DNA of 64,000 bases from assembly GCF_042956465.1 (NCBI RefSeq), contig NZ_JBIBGL010000013.1, forward strand, positions 62,001-126,000. Reading direction: 5' to 3'. Positions within the stretch are counted from its first letter, which is position 1. Each line of letters begins with the position of its first letter. Below the pieces are notes generated by a model, which saw nothing but the letters and a program-made list of their open reading frames with translations, had not been told where the DNA came from and did no database searches. This document shows positions 44,063-51,643 of this stretch, in pieces. A program made the position numbers and the translations under genes. The DNA is from Embleya sp042956465 (lineage in GTDB: Bacteria > Actinomycetota > Actinomycetes > Streptomycetales > Streptomycetaceae).

Positions 44063-45553
44063 ATGACCCCCGCACCCGCGTCCACCACCGCCGACGCACT
44101 CGACGACATCGCCCCGAAGCCGACCGCCGACCCGGCCGCGCCGGCCGCCGCCGAGACCCCGCTCCCGGCCGCATACGCCCGGCGTTGGGTGATCCTGGCG
44201 ATCGTGCTCGTAGCCGAGGTGATGGACCTGCTCGACAGCACCGTGACCAACGTCGCCGGCCCCTCCGTCCGGGACGATCTCGGCGGCGGTGCCTCGCTGT
44301 TGCAGTGGCTCGCCTCCGGCTACACGCTCGCGTTCGGCGTGTTGCTCGTGGTCGGCGGCAGACTCGGCGACCGCTGGGGCAGACGCCGATTGTTCCTGCT
44401 GGGCGCCGGCGGCTTCGCCGCGGCGTCCCTGCTCTGTGCGCTGTCCCCCTCGCCCGAACTGCTCGTCGCCGCCCGCATCGCCCAGGGGGCCTTCGGCGCC
44501 CTGTTGATCCCGCAGGGCTTCGGCATCCTCAAGTCGGTCTTCCCGCCCGGCGAGACCGGCAAGGCGTTCGCCGCGTTCGGTCCGGTGCTCGGCCTGTCCG
44601 CCGTCGGCGGCCCGATCCTGGCCGGCGCGCTCATCCACCTCGACCTGTTCGGCACCGGCTGGCGGCTGATCTTCCTGATGAACGTCCCGCTCGGCCTCGC
44701 CGCCGTGCTCGGCGGCCTCCGCTACATCCCCCGGGACGACCCGAACCCCGCGGTGCGGATCGACCTCGCCGCCGCCGCGCTGCTGACCGCCGCCTCCACG
44801 CTGATCATCCTGCCGCTCATCCAGGGCCCCGAAGCCGACTGGCCGCTGTGGTCGTTCGGTTGCCTCGCCGCCGGTGTCGTCGCATTCGCCGGTTTCATCC
44901 TGCGTGAGCGCCGCAGCACCCACGCGCTGATCGAGGCCACGCTGCTGCGCAACCGCGCGTACAAGTCCGGCATGCTCTTCGGCCTCGCGTTCTTCGCCGG
45001 CACCACCGGATTCATGCTGATCACGTCCCTGTTCGTGCAACTGCACCTGCACTACGGCCCGCTCCGGGCCGGCCTCACCCTCGCCCCGATCGCGGTCGGC
45101 ATCGTGGTCGCCTCCATCGCCGGCTTCCAGGTGATGGCCAAGCTCGGCCGCAACCTGCTTCTGATCGGCGTCGGCGTGCACATGGTCGGCCTGGTCGCCC
45201 TCGCCGCCGTGGTCACCCACTACGGTTCGGACACCACCAGCGTCGCCCTGATCGCCCCGCTGTTCGTCGCCGGTATCGGGATGGGCGCCGTCTTCGCCCC
45301 CCTGTTCGACGTGATCCTGGCCGGTGTCGCCGAGCACGAACTGGGCAGCGCCTCCGGCTCGTTGTCCGCGATGCAGCAACTCGCCGGTGCCCTCGGCGCG
45401 GCCGGCATCACCACCTTGTTCTTCCAACTCGCCGAACACCACAGCGCCTCCTCCGCGATGGCCTTCGGCGCCCTTGCGGTGGCCTGCCTCGGCCTGCTCG
45501 CCGGCGGCCTGGTATTCCTGCTCCCTCGGCACGCCCGGCCGCACGAGGCGTAA
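44063..45553 (+). CDS. MFS exporter, DHA2 (14-helix) family
   Basis: This 496-aa protein has 14 hydrophobic segments. It has the MFS motif A GGRLGDRWGRRRLFL near 97, DLLDSTVTNVA in helix 1, and a GLSAVGGPILAG motif-C-like segment. An Ala/Asp/Pro-rich N-terminal segment of 35 residues is soluble. The ATG at 44063 follows GAGGAG at 44052-44057. A drug export role is inferred from the TetR gene opposite, but no substrate can be assigned. Confidence 0.88.
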   Translation: MTPAPASTTADALDDIAPKPTADPAAPAAAETPLPAAYARRWVILAIVLVAEVMDLLDSTVTNVAGPSVRDDLGGGASLLQWLASGYTLAFGVLLVVGGRLGDRWGRRRLFLLGAGGFAAASLLCALSPSPELLVAARIAQGAFGALLIPQGFGILKSVFPPGETGKAFAAFGPVLGLSAVGGPILAGALIHLDLFGTGWRLIFLMNVPLGLAAVLGGLRYIPRDDPNPAVRIDLAAAALLTAASTLIILPLIQGPEADWPLWSFGCLAAGVVAFAGFILRERRSTHALIEATLLRNRAYKSGMLFGLAFFAGTTGFMLITSLFVQLHLHYGPLRAGLTLAPIAVGIVVASIAGFQVMAKLGRNLLLIGVGVHMVGLVALAAVVTHYGSDTTSVALIAPLFVAGIGMGAVFAPLFDVILAGVAEHELGSASGSLSAMQQLAGALGAAGITTLFFQLAEHHSASSAMAFGALAVACLGLLAGGLVFLLPRHARPHEA

Positions 45554-45639
45554 GCCCGCGCACAAAGCGCCGAGGCCCGATCGCCCCGCATCTCCCGAAC
45601 CCCCGGCAACACCACCGAACCAGCAAGGAACGAGTCACC

Positions 45640-46503
45640 ATGACCAGCACGACCATCCTCGTCACCGGAGCCCGCGGCAGTGTCGCGCGCGGTGTCATCG
45701 CCCGCCTTGTCGCCGCCGGCCGGTCCGTCCGGATTGCGAGCAGCGACCCGGCCGAACTCGAACCGACTCCCGGTGTCGAAGCCGTCCGCCTCTCGCTGCG
45801 CGAACCCGACAACGCCGCCGCGGTGTTGCAGGGCATCACCAGCGTGTTCCTCTACGCCGAGGCCGCCGGCATCGCCGACTTCGTCAAGGCCGCCCAGGCC
45901 GCCGACGTCCGACACATCGTGCTGCTGTCCTCGTCCTCGACGAACACCCCCGACCCGCAGAGCAACCCGCTCGCGGCGGGCCACCACACGGTCGAGGTCG
46001 CGGTCGCCGAGTCCGGAATCCCGTACACGGTGCTCCGCCCCGGTGCGTTCGCCGGCAACTCGATCGGCTGGAAGTACCAGCTGATGGGCACCGGAAGCAT
46101 CCAACTGCCCTACCCGAACGCCCAGATCGCCCCGATCCACGAGGACGACATCGCCGACGTGGCGACCGCGGTGCTCCTGGCCGGAGACCACCTCGGCGAG
46201 ACGCTCGACCTGAACGGCCCCGAATCGATGTCCTTCGTCGAGCAGATCGCGATCCTGGCCGATGTCCTGGGCCGCGACCTGCCGTTCACCGAGGTCACCC
46301 GCGACCAGGCGCTCGCCGGACTGACCCGCCACATGGACCCCGGCTACGCGAACGCACTGCTGGATCTGTGGGAGTCCGCCGTCGATCCGGAGCCGCTGTC
46401 CGGCACCACCGAGGCGATCACCGGCAAGCCCGGCCGCAGCTTCCGCAGCTGGGCCGTCGACCACCGCGCGGACTTCGCGCTCGACTCGGGCCGGCGCGGG
46501 TAA
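45640..46503 (+). CDS. NmrA/NAD(P)H-binding SDR-like protein
   Basis: This 287-aa protein has the nucleotide-binding motif TGARGSVARGV near 9-19, VRHIVLLSSSS near 90, PYTVLRPGAF near 127, and HEDDIADVA near 167. It is an atypical SDR (NmrA-like), such as NAD(P)H-binding quinone reductases or regulators. It is 86 bases downstream of the MFS gene and may be in the same transcript, so it could modify the exported compound. The substrate is unknown. Confidence 0.82.
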   Translation: MTSTTILVTGARGSVARGVIARLVAAGRSVRIASSDPAELEPTPGVEAVRLSLREPDNAAAVLQGITSVFLYAEAAGIADFVKAAQAADVRHIVLLSSSSTNTPDPQSNPLAAGHHTVEVAVAESGIPYTVLRPGAFAGNSIGWKYQLMGTGSIQLPYPNAQIAPIHEDDIADVATAVLLAGDHLGETLDLNGPESMSFVEQIAILADVLGRDLPFTEVTRDQALAGLTRHMDPGYANALLDLWESAVDPEPLSGTTEAITGKPGRSFRSWAVDHRADFALDSGRRG

Positions 46504-46535
46504 ATCCCCGACAATCACCCGGACATGACGACATC

Positions 46536-46572
46536 GGACCGACCGGACCGGCCTTCGCCGGCCGGTCGGTCC
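46536..46572 (+). terminator. hairpin terminator after the MFS-SDR operon
   Basis: GGACCGACCGGACCGGC (46536-46552) pairs with GCCGGCCGGTCGGTCC (46557-46572), with one bulged A, around a 4-base CTTC (46553-46556) loop. Confidence 0.7.
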
Positions 46573-46669
46573 GTGCTGTGGCGGGCTTCTCGCTCCCTCG
46601 CTCCCCACGGAGTCGCCAGGCTGTCTACCCTGCTGTTCAGACCGGCCGTTTACCGAACTCTGGACGCAC

Positions 46670-47347
46670 ATGACCGTCGCGCTTCACACCGGCGCGGGTG
46701 CCGCAATCGAGGTACGCCGCGCGCTCCAGGCTGATGAAGCCAGGGACGTTCCCGAACACACGTGGGTCGGCCCGATCGTCCGGGTCCGCCCACAGGGTGA
46801 ACGGCACTACGAGGACATCGCCTACATCGAGGCCGCGCCCACCGACGGCATGGGCAGTTCCCCCTCCCGCCACCTGACCCTGTGGGCCGACCGGGCACGC
46901 CGGCACCGGATCGCCGCGGTGGGCACGTACTCCACCGCCGGCGACTACGCGGTCTACAGCATCACCGGACCGGCCGGCGAACACCTGGCCACGGTGCATC
47001 GCGAACAGGGCAGCATCCGCCGGCTGCGCCGCACCTCCTGGACGATCCGCCCGGCCGAGGGCCCCACACTGCACGCGCACAAGGGCACCACGTTCGGGTG
47101 GATCGCGTGGTGGGCGCTGTCTCCGCTGTGGGGGCTGATGATGGCCGTGGCCGTGCTCGGCGGCAAGGCCCCGCGGCTGCCGCTGCGCACGATCTGGCGC
47201 CACGACGGCACCCGCGTCTTCGAATACCTGGGCAGCGTCGGCACGACCGACTCCTACGAACTACCCCCCGGCCGGGTCGACGCCCGCATAGTCCTGGCCC
47301 TGGCCGCCCTGCACAACAGCCACCCGGGCTGGTACGACCGCCTGTAG
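46670..47347 (+). CDS. hypothetical protein, 225 aa, one membrane segment
   Basis: The protein is soluble for 120 residues with beta-rich repeats (DYAVYSITGPAGEHLATVHR), then has a hydrophobic helix around 145-165 (TFGWIAWWALSPLWGLMMAVAVL) and another beta region. The overall layout recalls lipid-binding-like (LURP/DUF) proteins, but I cannot name a family. The ATG at 46670 is the start. The stop is 159 bases before a MITE-like element. Confidence 0.6.
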   Translation: MTVALHTGAGAAIEVRRALQADEARDVPEHTWVGPIVRVRPQGERHYEDIAYIEAAPTDGMGSSPSRHLTLWADRARRHRIAAVGTYSTAGDYAVYSITGPAGEHLATVHREQGSIRRLRRTSWTIRPAEGPTLHAHKGTTFGWIAWWALSPLWGLMMAVAVLGGKAPRLPLRTIWRHDGTRVFEYLGSVGTTDSYELPPGRVDARIVLALAALHNSHPGWYDRL

Positions 47348-47505
47348 CCACGCGCTCGGGCCGGGCGGGGACGACCGGGTGCCGAGAGGGCGCGGGACGA
47401 CATCGCGGAGCCGAATCCAGGCCCGCACGGCGGGAGTCGTGCCGGGCGCGGGCGCGGTGGCCGGCCACCGCGCCCGCGGTCGTGGCGAGACGGTACCTGC
47501 GGGCC

Positions 47506-47694
47506 TAGGCCGTGTCCGGCGGATCCTGGTGGGGCCGCGCCGCCTGGCATCCGCCCTTCGGGCTCCTCGCTGCGCTCGTCTCGCCGCACCGGAGAAACAG
47601 CCGAAGGGAACCACCATGCGGCTGCTTCTCCGGCACGCCGAGCCACGGCACCGGACGACGCGACCTCATCCACCAGGATCCACCGGACACGGCC
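47506..47694. mobile_element. 189-bp MITE-like element with 25-bp terminal inverted repeats
   Basis: The left end GGCCGTGTCCGGCGGATCC.. (47506-47530) and the right end (47670-47694, read in reverse complement) agree at 24 of 25 positions. The interior also pairs: GGAGAAACAGCCG near 47590-47602 and CGGCTGCTTCTCC near 47621-47633. Both strands therefore encode a peptide beginning MSGGSWW. There is no transposase, and the target duplication is unclear. It ends 12 bases from the stop codon of the next minus-strand gene. The 47348-47505 stretch before it holds no gene that I can support. Confidence 0.75.
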
Positions 47695-47705
47695 CAGCCG
47701 GAGTG

Positions 47706-48131
47706 TCAGGGCGTGGTCCGCCAAAGTCCGCCGGGCGGTACCGACGTCTCGCAGTCGTCGCACAGCGTCAGGTGCAGGTATCGGGTGGTGCGGAGCGAGC
47801 CGGGGCGACCGCAGTTCTCGCAGACGGTTCGGGAAAGGCGATTGAACTCGGCTGTCACGACGCGAAGTCGGGTGGCCTCCGCCGATGTCCAGTCGGCCCG
47901 GTTGGGTGTCCACGGTCGGGGGAAGGCCTGGACGGTCAGGGCTGCCCATTTCTGTTTCACGGCGAGCAGTTCGTAGTCGGGGAACTCCGCCACCAGCGCC
48001 TCGTGGCAGCGCAGGGCGAGGTGGTACCAGCCCGGGCCGATCCAGAACTCGCCCGACGCATGCCGGAGATGGCGTCGCAACGGCTCCAGGACGACTTCGG
48101 ACGGCCGTTCCGACGTACCGGGCGTGGTCAT
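47706..48131 (-). CDS. Zn-binding immunity-like protein
   Basis: This 141-aa protein has a helix-strand N-terminal half with FWIGPGWYHLALRCHEALV near 28, then LLAVKQKWAALTVQAF near 58, then a probable zinc site CENCGRPG..LCDDC (about 105-125). The pattern of a GW..L...L....P.Y....VK.K...L segment followed by a CxxC knuckle occurs in proteins associated with polymorphic-toxin loci, and it faces a toxin gene. I do not know its family name. The ATG at 48131 has GGAGGA upstream. Its stop abuts the MITE-like element. Confidence 0.6.
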   Translation of the reverse strand: MTTPGTSERPSEVVLEPLRRHLRHASGEFWIGPGWYHLALRCHEALVAEFPDYELLAVKQKWAALTVQAFPRPWTPNRADWTSAEATRLRVVTAEFNRLSRTVCENCGRPGSLRTTRYLHLTLCDDCETSVPPGGLWRTTP

Positions 48132-48601
48132 CTGCTTCCTCCGCTTCGGGGACGGTCCCGGACGCGCCGGGATCGCGATCGAGTGCCGGGAGTCGCGGTC
48201 GGGTTCCGGCAACTCGGGTGATCCGGGCCGCCGACGCTGTCACCCGTCCACCCCCGGCGTCCAGTCCGCGACGGTGCCGCCGGGCGGGCGTGGCGTCGGG
48301 TCCGGGGTATCTCCCGACCACCCGGGCCGGGCCGCGCGCGGGGCGGGGCCGTGCCGGCCGGCCTGCGCGACGCGAGGGAAACCCCCGAACTTCCCTCCGT
48401 TTTGCATTACTTGACTCGAAGCCGGTTGGCCTCGCGGGACACCGAACGTAGGTTTGACACCGTCGTTCGGTCACTACGGGGGTAGTTCGTGCGGCGGCCC
48501 GATCGATGGATCGTCCGCGAACGTGCGCATCACGGCGGGTCGGGCCCGCCTCCTCCCGGGGCGTCGAACGCGCGCGACGGCCCACGGGGAGGCGATCGGC
48601 G
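48132..48601 (+). promoter_or_regulatory. 470-bp divergent control region before the toxin gene
   Basis: No gene is supported here. The inverted repeat ACCGAACG (48441-48448) / CGTTCGGT (48464-48471) brackets TTGACA (48454-48459), a candidate -35 box. A second TTGACT lies at 48412-48417, and a GC-rich hairpin-prone stretch lies at 48230-48390. The toxin's ribosome-binding site is GGGGAGG just before 48602. Confidence 0.5.
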
Positions 48602-49999
48602 ATGAGCAAGACCAAGAAGGGTCCGAAGGGCGGCGATGCGGGCAGCGGGCACGACGCGCCCGGCGCATCGAAGCCGGGCGACGCACCGGCGGCCGTACCC
48701 AAGGCGCCCAAGCGGCCCGGCGCCGGCGACACCTCGGGCAAACCCGGCGGCCCACCGGGCACGGACGGCGGCGCCCCCGGCGGCAAGCCGGCCGGTCCGC
48801 CGCCCACGGGCGCCAACGGGTTCAAGCACGTGCCCGAACACGTGGAGTCGGGCGCCCGGGGCATCGACGCCTCCGCCGCCCGGATCGAGGCCGCGCACAC
48901 CAAGTTGGCCGGTGTACTCCAGGCCAAGGGCTCGTTCTGGAACAAGGACAGTCTCGGCCAGACCTTCGGCAAGGTCTTCGAGCCGTTGTCCACCGGCCAC
49001 TCCCGGGCGGGCGGCGCGCTCCAGCAGGCAGTGGCCAAGACCGCCGGCAACGTGCGTACCGGTGCCAAGCGCACGACCGCGACCGAGGAGGCGAACCTCA
49101 AGCGGTTCGGGACGCGGATCGGCGGCCCGGACGCGAAGAAGCCCGGCGGCAACGGCGGCCCGACCGGCGCCGGCGACGGCAGGAATCCGGGCGGCTCCGG
49201 ACAGAATCGGCCCGGGCAGGGCCGGACACCGGTGTACTTCGTCGACGAGGACGGCCGGGTCCATCAACTGGTCAACGGGAAACTCGTTCCGGCCCGACCG
49301 GGGGGCGGCAATTCCGGTATCGACCGGGTGCTGAATCCGGACGGCACGATAAAGGTCAACATCAAGACCGACAAGGAAGGAAATCCCGAGGTCACCCCGC
49401 GTGGCAAGCCGAAACGGGTGCCGGTGCCGGGCGGCAAGGGCCGCTACGACAAGTACGCGAAGGAAGAGCAGAACAACACCGGGAATGCCACGCCGCGCAC
49501 CCCGGTGCAATCGCAGCCCCTGCAACAGCCCACGGACCTGTCCCAGGCCGTCGAGGACGTGCGTCGGGCGCAGAACGACTACGGCGGCAACAACTACGCC
49601 TCGTTGTATTACCAGGATCCTTCCGGACGCGGCGGCGATTTCATCCTGGTGGGCAGCAGCGGCAACAACGGCGGCCATTCCGAGCGGGCCATCGGCCTGC
49701 CGATGGTGCACAACGGCATGCAGAACGACGTCACTCGGCTGTATACCGAGCGGGCACCGTGCCAACCCTTCCCGAAGACCGGTGGCGCCGGGTGCGACAT
49801 CTGGGTGGACATGCATCTCAACGGCAGCGGCCGAAACGCTCCGTTGGAGGTGAGCCACGTCGCCGACTTCGATTCGCGACGGCTCGACGGCGCGGACCGC
49901 AACGGCCCCTTCAACCTGTACATGCACGACCTTCAGCAGCAGCATGCCGCGGGCAACACCGGTCCGCTGGCCGGTGTATACACGTACCAGTATCCGTAG
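48602..49999 (+). CDS. WXG-type polymorphic toxin with C-terminal deaminase domain
   Basis: This 465-aa protein has three parts. Residues 1-70 are Gly/Pro/Lys-rich. Residues 75-165 are helical with GSFWNKDSLGQ, a WXG100/LXG-like delivery domain of type VII-secreted proteins. A linker with GGNGGPTGAGDG leads to a C-terminal domain (about 330-465) with the zinc-deaminase pattern H359-S-E361 and P386-C387-x10-C398. YTERAPCQPF and HSERA recall the XOO_2897-like deaminase toxins. Such toxins deaminate nucleotides or nucleic acids in the target cell. The toxin domain has visibly lower GC than the rest (ATA and GAA codons near 49350), suggesting acquisition. It is followed by SUKH-4 genes. Confidence 0.78.
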   Translation: MSKTKKGPKGGDAGSGHDAPGASKPGDAPAAVPKAPKRPGAGDTSGKPGGPPGTDGGAPGGKPAGPPPTGANGFKHVPEHVESGARGIDASAARIEAAHTKLAGVLQAKGSFWNKDSLGQTFGKVFEPLSTGHSRAGGALQQAVAKTAGNVRTGAKRTTATEEANLKRFGTRIGGPDAKKPGGNGGPTGAGDGRNPGGSGQNRPGQGRTPVYFVDEDGRVHQLVNGKLVPARPGGGNSGIDRVLNPDGTIKVNIKTDKEGNPEVTPRGKPKRVPVPGGKGRYDKYAKEEQNNTGNATPRTPVQSQPLQQPTDLSQAVEDVRRAQNDYGGNNYASLYYQDPSGRGGDFILVGSSGNNGGHSERAIGLPMVHNGMQNDVTRLYTERAPCQPFPKTGGAGCDIWVDMHLNGSGRNAPLEVSHVADFDSRRLDGADRNGPFNLYMHDLQQQHAAGNTGPLAGVYTYQYP

Positions 50000-50019
50000 G
50001 CATCCGTGGGCATCCGCAG
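49990..50019 (+). repeat. three 10-bp tandem repeats across the toxin stop codon
   Basis: GTATCCGTAG, GCATCCGTGG and GCATCCGCAG follow each other at 49990-50019. The first contains the toxin's stop. They could be slippage products or a site of past toxin-tip exchange. Confidence 0.4.
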
Positions 50020-50121
50020 GTTCGAACCCGCCGGAACGGCGGCGGACGGTTCGACGGCCCGGGCAGGCGGCTCGAAGGCCCGGGAAGGGGCCGGAAGCGC
50101 CGGACACAGCTGGAGTGATTC

Positions 50122-50706
50122 ATGATCTTCGACATCGACCGCCGCGGACTGCTGGAGGTCTTCCCCGAGGGCCGGGTGGTGCGCGCCTCGCGCGCCGAAC
50201 TCGCCGAGGTCCCGGGGCGGGTCGAGGACCTGGACTTCCTGTGCGACGTGGGGATCCCGCAGGGGCTGTTCCAGATGGCCCCGGCCCTGGCCGGCGAACC
50301 CGGCGCGCAGCCTTCGCGCCTGCTCGACCTCGGCGACCCGGACGACGGGGTCGACCTGCCCGAACTCGACGGTGTCGGCCCGGTGCTCGTCCTGGGCGGA
50401 ATTCAGCAGTGGTACATCTTCCTCCAACTGGAGACCGGCCGGATCCACGCCTTCGCGGACGGCGGATCCGAGTATTGCGAGATCAACGGCGACCTCTCCT
50501 CGTTGTGCACGATGCTGTACCTCCTGTGGACGCGGACCCCGCGCACGGAACCGGGGAGTACGGGCCCGGGCAACGAGGAGTACCGCCGCGTCGCACAATC
50601 CATTCGGGATCGGATCGAGCCGCTCGATCCGATCCCGTATCGCGGGGAAAACCTGTGGATTTCCTATTTCGGTTCGTACGTCGACGGCCTGTATCCGCTG
50701 CGCTGA
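50122..50706 (+). CDS. SUKH-4-type immunity protein
   Basis: This 194-aa protein has the SUKH layout: GIPQGLFQM near 52, GGIQQWYIFLQLETGRIHAF near 94, and YCEINGDLSSLCTMLYLLW near 120. SUKH proteins neutralise adjacent toxins, so it is probably the antidote to the deaminase toxin 122 bases upstream. The ATG at 50122 has GGAG at 50113. Pairing by position is strong, but binding is inferred. Confidence 0.72.
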   Translation: MIFDIDRRGLLEVFPEGRVVRASRAELAEVPGRVEDLDFLCDVGIPQGLFQMAPALAGEPGAQPSRLLDLGDPDDGVDLPELDGVGPVLVLGGIQQWYIFLQLETGRIHAFADGGSEYCEINGDLSSLCTMLYLLWTRTPRTEPGSTGPGNEEYRRVAQSIRDRIEPLDPIPYRGENLWISYFGSYVDGLYPLR

Positions 50707-50766
50707 CCGCACGGCCGTCCGGCCGCGCCTCGGGCCCGCCGTCGAAAGAGGGATACTCGAATCACC

Positions 50767-51606
50767 ATGAACTCTGACCTTTCCGCCGCCCTCCATCAAC
50801 GCTTCGGCCGGGACGGACTGCGCTTTTCCGACTCGGCGCAGCTCGCCGGTGTGCCGATGCCCGTGCAGGTCGGCGCGTACTTCATCGGCGCGGACGACGA
50901 ACACCCGCCGACGCTCGGGGGGTTCGCCGACGCGGTGGGGGAGTCGCTGCCCGATCCCGCGGTGCGCGAGCGGGTCCGGCTCGGCACCGATCAGGGCGCG
51001 GAGCTCTACGTCGCCGCCGACGGGTCGGTGCGGGCCCTGTTCCTGGGCGTCGACCTGCCGGAGATGCCCGTGGCGAGCAGCGTGGAGGCGTTCGCCGCCG
51101 GGCTGCTGACGCTCGATCAGGCACTGCCCCGGATCGCCGCGGTGGGCGAGCCGGTCGAGGGCTTCCCGCTGTTTCGCGAACTGCGCGAGGAACTGCTCGC
51201 GCTGGACCCGGACGCGTTCGCCGAGCGCGAGGCGTGGTGGCCCAGGGTGCTCGACGATGTGCGACTCCCGCTGAACATCGCCGGTTCGGCCGCGTTCGAG
51301 ATCGTGGACGCGGACGGGAACAAGCAGATCGTGACCGAGGTGTCCCGCCCGGGACTGCCGCACCCCGAGGAACTGCTGTGGTACCGCCTGTCGGCCGGGG
51401 GTGTGCCGGCCGAGGACGTTTTGCGGGTGTACTGCGAGCTGGAGCCCTGCCTGATGCCGGGCCACTACTGTGCGCTGTGGATGGGCCGACTGTTTCCGCA
51501 CGCCGAGTTCACCCACAGCTTCGGCTACGGGGAGAGCGCGCAGTCGCGCGAGGACGGCGTCCGGGCCCTGATGACACACGTCGCGGAGCAGGGCGACCAT
51601 CGCTGA
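50767..51606 (+). CDS. SUKH-4 domain fused to deaminase-like domain
   Basis: The first 165 residues of this 279-aa protein are SUKH-4-like (FSDSAQLAGVPMPVQVGAYFIG, then ELYVAADGSVRALFLG, then SVEAFAAGLLTLDQAL). The remaining 110 carry H199-P-E201 and P227-C228-x6-C235 in LEPCLMPGHYC, then FTHSFGYGESAQSREDGVRAL. This matches the zinc pattern of deaminase-fold proteins (HxE, PCxnC). Such fusions are known in Streptomyces, and their activity is unknown. It could be an immunity protein, a nucleotide sensor, or an active deaminase. Confidence 0.65.
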   Translation: MNSDLSAALHQRFGRDGLRFSDSAQLAGVPMPVQVGAYFIGADDEHPPTLGGFADAVGESLPDPAVRERVRLGTDQGAELYVAADGSVRALFLGVDLPEMPVASSVEAFAAGLLTLDQALPRIAAVGEPVEGFPLFRELREELLALDPDAFAEREAWWPRVLDDVRLPLNIAGSAAFEIVDADGNKQIVTEVSRPGLPHPEELLWYRLSAGGVPAEDVLRVYCELEPCLMPGHYCALWMGRLFPHAEFTHSFGYGESAQSREDGVRALMTHVAEQGDHR

Positions 51607-51643
51607 CCGGGCAGCGTGCGGCACGAATCGGGGGACGGACACC

